Source of the DNA: Nipponacmea schrenckii
Lineage: Eukaryota > Mollusca > Gastropoda > Lottiidae
Assembly (NCBI GenBank): GCA_030562195.1
Contig: CM060202.1
Coordinates: forward strand, 27,824,317-27,888,316
Direction: 5' to 3'
Length of the DNA stretch: 64,000 bases
This document shows positions 1 through 12,090 of this stretch, piece after piece. Positions within the stretch are counted from its first letter, which is position 1. Every line of letters begins with the position of its first letter. Position numbers and translations under genes: made by a program. A model generated the notes under the pieces. It saw only the letters and a list, made by a program, of their open reading frames with translations. It searched no databases and was not told the DNA's origin.

Positions 1-689
1 TTTAACCAATCAGAATAGAGTATAGTTGGTAATGAGAAAAGATTACATACTGGCAATGTTTATGCATATTATATGTCTACGTTCTGTGGCCGTGGGGCTA
101 CATACAAGGTAAAATGGGTTAATATAGTGCAATATATATTCATTTTAGATTTTTTCAATTGATAAGAAGTTTTACTTCGTACTTTTTCGAAAATTATTCG
201 ACTAATGTAAGCAGATATATATATATGATTTAAATTAGTTTGCATATAATTATGCAAATGATGGATATAATTATTTCTGTTTTATGAAAACTAATCTAAG
301 AATGATATTATATAAATCTTTAACTTAAAATGACTAATGTTAAATTTTACGTGGGCTGGACCTATCCCTTGAAAAATTCACAAAATATGCGTTGTCATGT
401 AAAAATTCATATTAACAAATTTTTCCTTTAAATGTTACTAAAGGGCTGAAAAGAGGTATCCATTTTGGTCCAATTTGAATATATCTTCTGTCCATAATAA
501 ATAATACATTATATGACATTGTTACACACTATTAACCAATTCATCATGGGAGTATTATAAGTTTAATAGTCAGGATTAATTCTATCAAATATGACTATAA
601 ATATTAATAAAATATCTCAATTTATTGGTGAAATTAGACACATTATACTGGTGATAATTCACGGTTTATACAGGTTAATATTGAATAGA
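1..689. other. AT-rich sequence, no gene seen
   Basis: AT-rich unique-looking DNA with short random open frames only. No splice-bounded exon, repeat array or RNA gene could be seen here. Confidence 0.6.
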
Positions 690-1010
690 GTCACCAAATA
701 TGAATGGCAAATTGAAACAAATCAACACCCCTTTTGACAAACTTAATATAGTCATAGAAGTCTAAATTCAAATTAATGGAGTTTTACATCCTACTTGCTC
801 CTTACAAGGCTAATACAATTAAGGTACTAATTTATCCATGACGAATATTAAGTTAAGTTCACCAAATACAAGTGGCAAATTAAACCACCCCTTTTAACAA
901 ACCAAATAAAATACATAATATAGAAGTCTAAATTCAAATTCAAATTAATGGAGTTTTACATCCTACAAGGCTAATACAATTCAGTGTAGAATTCAGGTTA
1001 TTTATCTATG
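690..1010. repeat. Approx. 168-bp direct duplication containing the dispersed-element tail
   Basis: Two diverged copies in direct orientation, beginning at about 692 and 860 with the shared phrase caccaaata...tggcaaatt. Each carries a reverse-orientation copy of the dispersed tail (aattaatggagttttacatc at about 773 and 942) followed by caaggctaatacaatt. The copies differ by substitutions and short indels, so the duplication is old. Confidence 0.75.
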
Positions 1011-1564
1011 ATAAGGTTGTTAAATAAAATACAAGAAAACCTTCATTCCAAATGTTGAGATATCTTTGAATCAGTAGAATACAGTATTTTTAAACTATCA
1101 AGTGCTCTTCAATGTCCACCTAAAGCATATAGGACCTTGATTAAACCAATCCTAAACCTCAATATCTTTTTAATTCTGTTAGATATACATGAGGAACTTT
1201 GATGGTGTATATGGGACAATTTTAAAACCAAATACACCACAGCAATACAACAAAAGACAAGCATGTTTTTTATTTATTTGAACACCACTGAAGAAGACAA
1301 ATAACATCAAAGTCTAAACGAGTAAACAACGCAGTTGATCAACCAAACAAACTTTAAAATGGAATTTAAAGAATGTCTGTTCTCAGCTTTATTAAGTGAG
1401 TTTTAGTCTGCAATGGGCATATTTCTTACAAAGTCACATAAAACTCAGATTGTTAGTGGTAATCACAAGAGACCATTGTGGTTTTTAAGGTGGTTACAAT
1501 AGGTTTCTTATAGTTGTTTACAAAAAAGAATTGAAGTCCTTGAAAAGCATATTGCTGAAGATAC
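1011..1564. other. No gene seen
   Basis: AT-rich unique sequence. No exon-like frame, array or RNA gene is visible. Confidence 0.5.
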
Positions 1565-1905
1565 ACCTACGAAAACACTTATATTCTCATGAAAAAAGCA
1601 TTTTCTGAAGAAGTCTCAAAAACACTTACTTTCGGAGAGCTGTCATCAAAACACTTACTTTCTAAGGAAGTCACAAAAACACTTAGTTTTTAAGGAGGTC
1701 ATGAACACATTTTCTTTTTAAGGAAGTCATGAACACATTTACTTTCTTAGGAAGTTATGAACACAAAAAATTCCTAGGGCTGTTACCAAAACACTAACTC
1801 TCCCAAGAAATCTCCAAACACTTACTTTCTGAAGAAGTCACTAAAACACTTACTTTCTGAGGAAGTCACCAAAACAATAACTTTCTGAAGAAGTCATCTA
1901 TAACT
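1565..1905. repeat. Degenerate approx. 28-bp tandem repeat
   Basis: About a dozen diverged units around aaaacacttactttctga followed by gaagtcac. Units vary in length and include gaacacattt and ggctgttacc variants. This is an old minisatellite with no coding signal. Confidence 0.8.
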
Positions 1906-2499
1906 TTATTTAAAGGCTTTTTTTGGATAAGATGTTGAACAAATATTTGCTCCTTAAAAAATCTCTTTCCGAAATTTTTTAATTCGCAAGGCTTTGAATC
2001 TGACCTTGAAAAATATCTGCGGGAAATCCCTGATTGTGTGCATTAGATCATGAATACAGAGCTCATTGTGAAAGAAAACCAAACAGTTCATTGTCAGACA
2101 AGACACAAACAGAATTTTTTTTTGGAGTTTACTTTAAGTTGGCTATCAAACTTAGCTAGAATTCAAATTCAGATAGACATAAATATTTATTGAAAGCATC
2201 TTTCAAATACAGGGGTAAATAAGGCAGAAAAAACAATAATTACAATTAAAAACTTCCTTTATAAATCAGTCAATTTGGTAAAATCTCCTCACTCTAAGAC
2301 CAGTCATTTACATATGACAATGTTTTTCTTACACTCAGTGTAAAAAGTTCTAATTAATTATTTTTTTCACTTCACAAGGGGCTGAAGAAATTTTGTAAAA
2401 GTAGTTAAGAATATAGACCAATTCATTTCAGTAAAATTAATGAACAAATAATAACATTACCACCAAATGGTGAATCAAAACTGCTAGCCATGAGATCCT
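1906..2499. other. No gene seen
   Basis: AT-rich unique sequence without a supported feature. Confidence 0.5.
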
Positions 2500-2502
2500 G
2501 GT

Positions 2503-2565
2503 CACTTTAAAACAATTACACCCATTGGTCAATTATATCAAGAGACCCCTTGCCATTGGTCAGTC
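2503..2565 (-). promoter_or_regulatory. Two inverted TGACCAATGG motifs
   Basis: The plus strand reads cccattggtcaa and gccattggtcag about 40 bp apart, which is TGACCAATGG on the minus strand. The same decamer dominates the array at 8575-9262. It contains a CCAAT box core. Binding by NF-Y is possible, but function is inference only. Confidence 0.3.
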
Positions 2566-2659
2566 AGTACAAACTGTCACATTATTTGTCAAATTTCTCG
2601 GCAGTTTAACAGCCCAGGTCACCTAGTGTTAAATGAGCCGATTTTGATAATATGATAAA

Positions 2660-2738
2660 AGGTCATTATTCTGAGTGATATAATTATGTGTAATTATAGG
2701 TCATTGATACATAGGTCAAAGGGGAAAGTAAATGACCC
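2660..2738. promoter_or_regulatory. Cluster of nuclear-receptor-type half-sites
   Basis: AGGTCA occurs at 2660-2665, 2698-2703 and 2713-2718. TGACCC (an inverted GGGTCA) is at 2733-2738. The third site continues as AGGTCAAAGGGGA, which is a near DR1 arrangement. AGGTCA is the established half-site of the nuclear receptor family. That this cluster is functional is inference. Confidence 0.3.
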
Positions 2739-2976
2739 CCTATAAAGTTACAGTAATATGCTATTTGTTATGGTCCTATTACGTTTGTGGTTTTGTTTAA
2801 TATTTCTATTTATTTAGGGTGTTATATTTGATAAGGTATTACTATAAGAGGTTTGATAGCAGACACCTAACCAAGTCTGGGAAGCATTGGCTTAGTCTTT
2901 CTTGATTAATAAATAGTATAAATTTATTCCACAGTTGTGGTTTAGCTCATGCAAGGTCGCTAAATGTTTTTAAAAT

Positions 2977-4409
2977 GTTCTCGGCCAGTGTCTCTGTCAG
3001 TAATTCAGGGTTGCCTTGCAATTGCAGAAAAAAACATTCAGGTTTACCCAACACTTTAATAAAGAGTTCTCAGCCAGTGTCTTTGTGTGTTAGGATTTTA
3101 CTGTCTACTAATCGTAGAAGAGAGTTATTAAAAACCTAATAAAGGTTCTCAGCCAGTGTCTCTGTGAGTAAGGATAGTCCTGTCTAGTAATTGTAGAAGA
3201 AAGTTATTAAAAACCTAATAAAGGTTCTCAGCCAGTGTCTCTGTGAGTAAGAATAGTCATGTCTAGTAATTGTAGAAGAAAGTTATTAAAAACCTAATAA
3301 AGGTTCTCAGCCAGTGTCTCTGTGAGTAAGGATAGTCATGTCTAGTAATTGTAGAAGAAAGTTATTAAAAACATAATAAAGGTTCTCAGCCAGTGTCTCT
3401 GAGAGTAAGAATAGTCCCTGTATAGTAATTGTAGAAGAAAGTTATTAAAAACCTAATAAAGGTTCTCAGCCAGTGTCTCTGTGAGTAAGGATAGTCCTGT
3501 CTAGTAATTGTAGAAGAAAGTTATTAAAAACCTAATAAAGGTTCTCAGCCAGTGTCTCTGAGAGTAAGGATAGTCCTGTCTAGTAATTGTAGAAGAGAGT
3601 TATTAAAAACCTAATAAAGGTTCTCAGCCAGTGTCTCTGTGAGTAAGGATAGTCCTGTCTAGTAATTGTAGAAGAAAGTTATTAAAAACCTAATAAAGGT
3701 TCTCAGCCAGTGTCTCTGTGAGTAAGGATAGTCATGTCTAGTAATTGTAGAAGAAAGTTATTAAAAACCTAATAAAGGTTCTCAGCCAGTGTCTCTGTGA
3801 GTAAGGATAGTCATGTCTAGTAATTGTAGAAGAAAGTTATTAAAAACCTAATAAAGGTTCTCAGCCAGTGTCTCTGTGAGTAAGGATAGTCCTGTCTAGT
3901 AATTGTAGAAGAAAGTTATTAAAAACATAATAAAGGTTCTCAGCCAGTGTCTCTGTGAGTAAGGATAGTCCTGTCTAGTGATTGTAGAAGAAAGTTATTA
4001 AAAACCTAATAAAGGTTCTCAGCCAGTGTCTCTGTGAGTAAGGATAGTCCTGTCTAGTAATTGTAGAAGAAAGTTATTAAAAACCTAATAAAGGTTCTCA
4101 GCCAGTGTCTCTGTGAGTAAGAATAGTCATGTCTAGTAATTGTAGAAGAAAGTTATTAAAAACCTAATAAAGGTTCTCAGCCAGTGTCTCTGTGAGTAAG
4201 GATAGTCCTGTCTAGTAATTGTAGAAGAAAGTTATTAAAAACCTAATAAAGGTTCTCAGCCAGTGTCTCTGTGAGTAAGGATAGTCCTGTCTAGTAATTG
4301 TAGAAGAAAGTTATTAAAAACCTAATAAAGGTTCTCAGCCAGTGTCTCTGTGAGTAAGGATAGTCCTGTCTAGTAATTGTAGAAGAAAGTTATTAAAAAC
4401 CTAATAAAG
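2977..4409. repeat. 79-bp satellite array, about 18 units
   Basis: The phrase ggttctcagccagtgtctct recurs at 3144, 3223, 3302 and so on with an exact 79-bp step to 4409. The first two units (2977-3143) are diverged and of different length; the internal units are nearly identical. Variation is mostly single bases (tcctg/tcatg, gtgag/gagag), consistent with homogenisation. No homologous copy was seen elsewhere in the window. Confidence 0.97.
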
Positions 4410-5161
4410 TAAAGGTTATGTAGTGTAGCCATAAAACGCGTTAAAAGATTCCCACTGGACCCCAGCGAGACGATGAAAAAATATAATACAGTTTTGATCA
4501 GTTTATGGCGAAGAAGTGGGCATAATCAACGCACATAATATCATCTATAACTACCAAGGGATTCCTTCCTTTTCTTAACATATATATATACCCATCTATT
4601 CGTTCAAATTTCATATCAAAACGTCTCATAAAAGTAAAAAATGATCAGAAGCTTGAAGAGAAGCGTGATATAATCAGACACGGAGATATTTTTCATGCAG
4701 ATTTATTGCCCTTGATTTTATCATTTTATTGTTTTGGCATGATTTAAAAGAAATAATTGGTAAAAATCAAGTTATGAAGTGACAGCACCAATTCATATTT
4801 TTCACCAATTTACAGAAAAAATTCATTTTTCTTTCGTTCTTATTCATTGCTTGTGTGATTTTCTGTTCTTCAGTCTCTCAGGGTCACTGAGTAAAATAGT
4901 ACATTGGAATGTATTGTTGATTGAGATAATTGTAGGCTGGAATAAAATATTTCTGATGCTTACTCTTTCAGGAACATAAGGCCCCAATGGTGTCTGTTGT
5001 TTTTATTTTTTTGATGATAGCAAAATTGTTTAATGAAATTGAATTTTATCTGTTTTGTAAACTTCCTCAAATTTTCAGGCTTATTAGACATCTATTTTGG
5101 ACCCTTGACTATTTTTAATCTTGTACATGTTGACAGAAAACTTGTTGGATGAAGTCAGGAT
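4410..5161. other. Unique AT-rich sequence, no gene seen
   Basis: This holds a diverged short duplication: aggcttattagacatctatt near 5078 resembles aggaacattagatatccatt near 5311. A 66-codon frame at 4779-4979 (plus) has no distinguishing feature and is probably chance. Confidence 0.5.
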
Positions 5162-5383
5162 ATGTCAGAAGTGCCTGAAACAGCGCTCCGTTTTGGGAAC
5201 AATAGAAAGGACTTGGGAAAAGGAATGAAGATGAGATGGGACATTATTGGAGAGTTGAATGAGATAAAAATGAGTCTAATGAATTTCATGCTGAGCTTGC
5301 TTATCCTTGTAGGAACATTAGATATCCATTTAGGACTCTTGCCCATTGATGTAAGCTTTTTCAGTTTGAATGATCATGATTGA
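5162..5383 (+). CDS. Unrecognised 73-codon ORF, possible small protein
   Basis: Starts at ATG with G at -3. The N-terminal half is charged and mixed in composition (MSEVPETALRFGNNRKD, then GKGMKMRWDIIGELNEIK). The second half is hydrophobic (MLSLLILVGTL) and overlaps a diverged duplication of the sequence near 5078. No family was recognised. The frame length is close to what chance can give in 64 kb, so a real gene is possible but not favoured. The next feature downstream is an 86-bp satellite. Confidence 0.2.
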   Translation: MSEVPETALRFGNNRKDLGKGMKMRWDIIGELNEIKMSLMNFMLSLLILVGTLDIHLGLLPIDVSFFSLNDHD

Positions 5384-5548
5384 GTAGAAGAGTGGATTGA
5401 ATTAAATTGTGTCTAATATAACGAGCATTGGCCTTTCACCTACACCTGACTTCTCCTTCAGACAGATTACATACTTGTATTGGCTCAAATCTGAGATGCA
5501 AGGGATAAAAACACAGTTTAAATAAACATATTGCAATATACTGATACA

Positions 5549-7670
5549 CTGATACCTAAGTCCTAACCATTGATCTAAAATCATAATCTAATGACACTGA
5601 CAAAATATAGAAAATAAATAATAAAGGAATAAAACTGATACATAAGTCCTAACCATTGATCTAAAATCACCATCTAATGACACTGACAAAATATAGAAAA
5701 TAAATAATAAAGGAATAAAACTGATACATAAGTCCTAACCATTGATCTAAAATCACAATCTAATGACACTGACAAAATATAGAAAATAAATAATAAAGGA
5801 ATAAAACTGATACATAAGTCCTAATCATTGATCTAAAATCATAATCTAATGACACTGACAAAATATAGAAAATAAATAATAAAGGAATAAAACTGATACA
5901 TAAGTCCTAACCATTGATCTAAAATCATAATATAATGACACTGACAAAATAGAGAAAATAAATAATAATGGAATAAAACTGATACATAAGTCCTAACCAT
6001 TGATCTAAAATCATAATCTAATGACACTGACAAAATATAGAAAATAAATAATAATGGAATAAAACTGATACATAAGTCCTAACCATTGATCTAAAATCAC
6101 AATCTAATGACACTGACAAAATATAGAAAATAAATAATAAAGGAATAAAACTGATACATAAGTCCTAACCATTGATCTAAAATCACAATCTAATGACACT
6201 GACAAAATATAGAAAATAAATAATAAAGGAATAAAACTGATACATAAGTCCTAACCATTGATCTAAAATCATAAACTAATGACACTGACAAAATATAGAA
6301 AATAAATAATAATGGAATAAAACTGATACATAAGTCCTAACCATTGATCTAAAATCATAATCTAATGACACTGACAAAATATAGAAAATAAATAATGAAG
6401 GAATAAAACTGATACATAAGTCCTAACCATTGATCTAAAATCATAATCTAATGACACTGACAAAATATAGAAAATAAATAATGAAGGAATAAAACTGATA
6501 CATAAGTCCTAACCATTGATCTAAAATCATAATCTAATGACACTGACAAAATATAGAAAATAAATAATAAAGGAATAAAATTGATACATAAGTCCTAACC
6601 ATTGATCTAAAACCATTATCTAATGACACTGACAAAATATAAAAAATAAATAATAGAGGAATAAAACTGATACATAAGTCCTAACCATTGATCTAAAATC
6701 ATAATCTTGTGACACTGACAAAATATAGAAAATAAATAATACAGGAATAAAACTGATACATAAGTCCTAACCATTGATCTAAAATCACAATCTAATGACA
6801 CTGACAAAATATAGAAAATAAATAATAAAGGAATAAAACTGATACATAAGTCCTAACCATTGATCTAAAATCATAATCTAATGACACTGACAAAATAGAG
6901 AAAATAAATAATAATGGAATAAAACTGATACATAAGTCCTAACCATTGATCTAAAATCACAATCTAATGACACTGACAAAATATAGAAAATAAATAATAA
7001 AGGAATAAAACTGATACATAAGTCCTAACCATTGATCTAAAATCACAATCTAATGACACTGACAAAATATAGAAAATAAATAATAAAGGAATAAAACTGA
7101 TACATAAGTCCTAACCATTGATCTAAAATCATAAACTAATGACACTGACAAAATATAGAAAATAAATAATAATGGAATAAAACTGATACATAAGTCCTAA
7201 CCATTGATCTAAAATCATAATCTAATGACACTGACAAAATATAGAAAATAAATAATGAAGGAATAAAACTGATACATAAGTCCTAACCATTGATCTAAAA
7301 TCATAATCTAATGACACTGACAAAATATAGAAAATAAATAATAAAGGAATAAAACTGATACATAAGTCCTAACCATTGATCTAAAATCATAATCTAATGA
7401 CACTGACAAAATATAGAAAATAAATAATAAAGGAATAAAACTGATACATAAGTCCTAACCATTGATCTAAAATCATAATCTAATGACACTGACAAAATAT
7501 AAAAAATAAATAATAGAGGAATAAAACTGATACATAAGTCCTAACCATTGATCTAAAACCATTATCTAATGACACTGACAAAATATAAAAAATAAATAAT
7601 AGAGGAATAAAACTGATACATAAGTCCTAACCATTGATCTAAAACCATTATCTAATGACACTGACAAAAT
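5549..7670 (+). repeat. 86-bp satellite array, about 24.7 units (locus 1)
   Basis: The unit contains aagtcctaaccattgatc, ctaatgacactgacaaaat and aaataaataataaaggaat. The phrase gacactgac recurs at 5593, 5679, 5765 and onward in exact 86-bp steps. Units differ at a few positions (cataatc/cacaatc/caaacta; aaagg/aatgg/gaagg). A block of consecutive variants around 6100-6360 reappears at about 6950-7210, suggesting multi-unit duplication. The family recurs at 23699 and, inverted, at 30121. Minus-strand frames through it are shadows of the repeat. Confidence 0.98.
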
Positions 7671-8002
7671 AAAACCAGCTTAAGGCATCAAGCCATCCTA
7701 GAGGGTATAAAGCATAGAGTGTCATGACCACTACAAGCCAGACAAATAACAACTAGACAATGTCAATCCAGTGTCTGGAATAAAATGACCAAGTCCTGCA
7801 GGCTTGAGGTATTAAAAGGTGACCAATTGCCTCCAGACTAATATGAAATATTGTTTGTCTGTAATGTCCAAGAAGTTTGACATTTTGTCCATTCTATAGG
7901 ATAATTCCTGTAAACTTGTGGAATTTATTAACCAAATCAGCCTACTTTCCTTTTCTCTAACTGGCCTATTACCTATTTTAAATTCATAAATCTTTTCTTG
8001 CA
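7671..8002. other. No gene seen
   Basis: Unique AT-rich sequence between two arrays. Confidence 0.5.
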
Positions 8003-8117
8003 GAGACTAGTAGAGTCTGGAAAAGCCTGGAAGAGACTTGTAGAGACTGGAAGAGACTGGCAGAGAATGGAAGAAACTGGAAGAGACTGGCAGAAACTGG
8101 CAGAGACTGGAAGAGGA
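8003..8117. repeat. Approx. 10-bp purine-rich repeat
   Basis: Repeats of gagactggaa and gagactggca, purine-rich on the plus strand, about 11 units with small variation. Confidence 0.9.
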
Positions 8118-8574
8118 CCAATATACCTTATCTAACATAATCAGGAATTTAAAAAAAATGGTGCACCAGAAATTGAACAGAAATCAATGTTGATTTATAA
8201 ACAATGAAATATCTTTCCATTTTTTTATTTTTATATAAACAATATTTTAGGATTGGCGAACAGGCTTATGTCAATATAACCCCTCTCCTAAAGAACCTTT
8301 CTATCAAGAAATTTAGAAACTTTTTCCTTATTTTTGGGGGATCTTTCAGCAACACAAAAAACACAACAAATTCATGACAAAGATGACAAAAAAATAAGGG
8401 TCTTAGGTTTTTATTCTTATTTTTAGATGAACTTATTGATCAGTGAGATGAAGACAAACATATATTGTTAAAATAATTAATACCTCAGCCAGAATCTAGC
8501 CAGTAACCAGTTGTTTGTTCATGTAGTTCTCTCTTCCAATCTCCACACTGACCAAATAGCAAGGGATGTAACAA
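8118..8574. other. No gene seen
   Basis: Unique AT-rich sequence with no supported feature. Confidence 0.5.
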
Positions 8575-9262
8575 AACAAAATGATTCAAACTAGCCAATG
8601 GCTATAGACTAATTCAAACATATTGACCAATGGCTGAAGGGCAATTGACCACCAGCAAACACAGATAGTCTCCAGTCCAACCTCTATTCACAAATACAGT
8701 GTTTCAAAGGTTTGAGCCACTGGACAATATACAAAGTTGCAAACTTTCAAATAATTACTTATCTTGTGGTTTTGTCTCATGGATGAAAAAACAACAATGA
8801 AAAACAACACTGCAACACATCAAATACTTATTCTCCAATGGACAACCTTAAAATATGTGGACAAAAGAAAGTGTTTAACTGTCCAATGGCTATTGACATC
8901 TATCTGGAACTGGCCAATGGGTGGGGACTCTACTTCACTTTGACCAATGGACAAAGAATGGGCACACAATGAGTTTTTTCAAAGTTGTCAATGGTTTCAA
9001 TTTCCTTTTTTTGAAATCTGACCAATGGTTCTCTCATAGGACAGAAAACAGATTTGAACTTTTACAAATTAGCCAATGGCTAGTGACCTTAAACTCACAT
9101 TGACCAATGACTGTTGACCTACATATAATACTGACCAATGCACAAAGGGTATATAAACAGATGACCATGTGATGATTGAAAGCTCAACTGACCAATCAAA
9201 TAAGCCCATGTGACCTTAAAGTGGGTGTGGATAGCATTTGACCTCAATATGGACCAATCAGA
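8575..9262 (+). repeat. Degenerate repeat built around TGACCAATGG (CCAAT cluster)
   Basis: About twelve occurrences of CCAAT, most inside gaccaatgg or gccaatggc, at about 8595, 8626, 8837, 8884, 8914, 8941, 9019, 9072, 9102, 9132, 9190 and 9251. All are in the same orientation at irregular 25 to 70 bp spacing; flanking words (ggctatagac, ggacaaag, ctgttgacc) are also shared. It is either an ancient decayed minisatellite or a homotypic CCAAT-box cluster. An intron or promoter role cannot be assigned. Confidence 0.7.
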
Positions 9263-9274
9263 AGCTTCCTTGAT

Positions 9275-9575
9275 CTACTGACACCTGTAAAGCCACCTGT
9301 CTTCAGTATTTCTCATTGTGTATAGATGCTGTGATACAAAATTTATAACAAAAACACATAAAAGCCAGGTTCTTTGATTGAGAACAAAGACAAACGTCCC
9401 ACAGAAAGATGTAACTCTAGGCAACCATCTGGTAATAATGCTGTTCATTTGTAACCCAAAACTGTTCAATAAGATTACCAATAATAGTAAAAATTCTGAA
9501 TATTCTGGAAAATTTTCAATCATAAAAAATTTCAATGGGATCCTTACAGAAGGCATATTTTTTAATTATTCATAA
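9275..9575. other. Interval open on both strands, coding status uncertain
   Basis: A 93-codon minus-strand frame (9556 to 9275, starting MPSVRIPLKFFMIENF, then hydrophobic LLLLVILL) overlaps a 65-codon plus-strand frame (9378-9575, containing KTNVPQKDVTLGNH). Neither has strong flanking splice sites or a recognisable domain. At most one can be real. Chance is a fair explanation for both. Confidence 0.2.
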
Positions 9576-9762
9576 AAATTACATATATATTATGACTTCC
9601 TAAATTTGCTTTCAATTTTATTTTATATCAATTTATAACAAATAATGTTACATCCTTCCCAAAATATCATTTTTATTAAATTTTAATTAAATTCTACTGT
9701 TATATTTTATTGTTGATGTATTTGAATTGAGTTTCAAACCATTTACTTGTGACCTATGAAAA

Positions 9763-9885
9763 TCGCCAGCTATACTCTCCCTGCTGGCTCTTTAAACATT
9801 AAGTAGCCTTGTTTCATGACTAAGTCACTCAGGTTTGCCACCTTCTATTTTTCTATTCTATAAATTAGTGACAATACTGGAGACG
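9763..9885 (+). repeat. Left copy of an approx. 120-bp direct duplication
   Basis: Shares cttgtttcatgactaagtca ... ctcaggtttgcca ... ttctattc ... attagtgacaatactg with 10783-10905. The two copies flank the 20-bp array, so the array lies between direct repeats. Confidence 0.8.
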
Positions 9886-9892
9886 CCTTTTC

Positions 9893-10780
9893 AATACCCT
9901 CAAATCTATATCTATATTCTATACTCTATATCTATATTTTTTACTCTTTATCAATATTCTTTACTCTATATCAATATTCTTTACTCTATATCTATATTCT
10001 TTACTCTATATCTATACCCTCAACTCTATATCTATATTCTTTACTCTATTTCAATATTCTTTACTCTATATCTATACCTTCAACTCTATATCTATATTCT
10101 TTACTCTATATCTATACCCTCAACTCTATATATATATATATATTCTTTACTCTATATCTATACCCTCAACTCTATATCTATATTCTTCACTCTATATCTA
10201 TACCCTCAACTCTATATCCTTTACTCTATATCTATATTCTTTACACTATATCTATACCCTCAACTCTATATTCTTTACTCTATATCTATATTCATTACTC
10301 TATATCTATACCCTCAACTCTATATCTATATTCTTTACTCTATATCTATACCCTCAACTCTATATCTATATTCTTTACTCTATATCTATACCCTCAACTC
10401 TATATCTATATTCTTTACTCTATATCTATACCCTCAACTCTATATCTATATTCTTTACTCTATATCTATATTCTTTACTCTATATCTATACCCTCAACTC
10501 TATATCTATATTTTTACTCTATATCTATACCCTCAACTCTATATCTATACCCTCAACTCTATATCTATACTCAATATATCTATACCCTCAACTCTATATC
10601 TATACCCTCAACTCTATATCTATACCCTCAACTCTATATCTATACCCTCAACTCTATATCTATACCCTCAACTCTATATCTATACCCTCAACTCTATATC
10701 TATACCCTCAACTCAATATCTATACCCTCAACTCAATATCTATACTCTCAACTCTATATTCTTTACTCTATATCTATATA
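9893..10780 (+). repeat. 20-bp array of two alternating unit types
   Basis: Every unit is 20 bp and ends actctatatc. Type A has tataccctca and type B has tatattcttt in the first half. A and B are interleaved irregularly on the left, while the right end is almost pure A. Because no unit contains a stop in any of three phases, a 335-codon plus-strand frame runs through it with a 20-residue Tyr/Ile/Leu/Ser period. This is a by-product of the repeat, not evidence for a protein. Confidence 0.96.
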
Positions 10781-10782
10781 AA

Positions 10783-10905
10783 ATTGCCATCCATTCTACT
10801 TTTCTTGCTTACTATTTTAACATAAAGTACATTGTTTCATGAGTATGTCACTCAGGTTTGCTGCCTATTTTGTTTTACAACCCTCTATTCTTCAAATTAG
10901 TGACA
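10783..10905 (+). repeat. Right copy of the approx. 120-bp direct duplication
   Basis: Matches 9763-9885 (cattgtttcatgagtatgtca, ctcaggtttgct, attagtgacaacactg), with about 15 to 20 percent divergence plus indels. Confidence 0.8.
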
Positions 10906-11314
10906 ACACTGATAGTAGGCATCATCATTAAGAGTAACTAGTGTTTATTATTTAAGTATATCATCATCAATGGAAGAAAGAAAAATGTTCTCCAGACACC
11001 AGATGCCAGATTGTTTATAAAGTCAACTTTGACCAATTTACCATTTTCACATATTTTGAATTCTTAAACTCCCACAACTGTGCTATGTATCCAACCGGTG
11101 CCAAGATGTGAAGACTTCATGGCCTAGAATGTTTGGCACCTCTACACCAGTCTTATAGACTTGGCAGGTAGTTGAAACTCGCTAACAATGTCATTTATAA
11201 AATAACCTTCAAACTTTTCATTTCAAAACATCTTCCCACCATCAAGAGTCTGTCTGTCTTGACTAGACTTAAATCTTAAAACCTTAAAACCTGGATACCT
11301 CAGAGGGTTGATCC
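10906..11314. other. Unique sequence with a hairpin
   Basis: No gene was seen. GGTGCCAA at 11097-11104 and TTGGCACC at 11133-11140 form a perfect 8-bp inverted repeat with a 28-nt loop. Confidence 0.5.
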
Positions 11315-11380
11315 TCTATTTTAGAAGTTCTATTTTAGAAGATCTATTTTAGAAGATCTATTTTAGAAGAGCAATTTTAG
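11315..11380 (+). repeat. 14-bp tandem repeat, 4.5 units
   Basis: ctattttagaagat repeated four times with changes in the last two bases, then a partial unit. Confidence 0.9.
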
Positions 11381-11577
11381 ATATAAGGATGATTGAAACT
11401 AACAAGTTATTGTTCAATAAAAGGCACTGGTACCCGGTAAAAGTTTTGTTTGCAATTATCGTGGTGTTTCTAAGTAGTTTTGAGCATTTTTGGGCGTGTG
11501 GGGTTGAAATGATTTATCTGGGGGTATTCCCAGTTTGTAGGAGATAAATCTATCTGAAGTTTTGAATATCCAACTTT

Positions 11578-11630
11578 AGCCCATAAGGTGCAGAAAAGTA
11601 GGATGTAAAACTCCATTCATTTCAATTGAA
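11578..11630 (+). repeat. Dispersed SINE-like element, tail fragment
   Basis: Reads ttagcccataaggtgcag then aagtaggatgtaaaactcca followed by ttcatttc, in the same orientation as the copy at 47130-47330. Only the last approximately 50 bp of the element is present. Confidence 0.75.
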
Positions 11631-12051
11631 TATCCAGTATTTTTGGAATGTGACAAGGTTTAAATGATTGCTATGGAGGGAGGGGGGGTTGGTGTTGAGG
11701 GCTGGAAAAAGGTTAGTAACACAGCCCCATGGAGGGACAAAACATAAGAAGAAAATTACTATCACATTAACACAAGCTTGTCTAATTCCTTTTTTCACAG
11801 AATTCTGTACCTAGAATGTATTTACCATGGCTGGTGAAGATGATTGTTAACTTAGCCAAATTTTAGGTAAATGAAAGATAAATGAAAAACTGATAAAGAA
11901 TGGGGACAAACCATGGCACAACTCTATTTTGACAGATGCCAAAACGACTGAGTTTAAAGTAACTAATCATCTTTAAGGTATTTTATCTATCATAATTGAA
12001 CAGAAAATAAAATTAAGTAATACAACTGTTTTTCTGAACCTAATGAGTTAA

Positions 12052-12090
12052 TGAAGTCTGACAAGGCCATGCAGTGTGCAATGAGGGAAA
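12052..12090 (-). repeat. Dispersed SINE-like element, internal module
   Basis: gccatgcagtgtgcaatgag matches tatgcagtgagcaatgag in the minus-oriented copy at 45690-45880 and acatgcagtgtgcaatgag near 36175. The 67-codon plus-strand frame beginning here starts inside the module and is not considered a gene. Confidence 0.55.

Noticed and set aside
5839..6807. Minus-strand frames with a repeated LDYDFRSMVRTYVS motif
   Set aside because: Shadows of the 86-bp satellite.
9835..10842. 335-codon Tyr/Ile/Leu-rich plus-strand frame
   Set aside because: It is produced by a 20-bp repeat that has no stop in any phase; the 20-residue period simply reads the three phases in turn.
11811..11860. Pyrimidine-rich acceptor followed by accATGGCTGG
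   Set aside because: The frame closes after seven codons and no donor is nearby.
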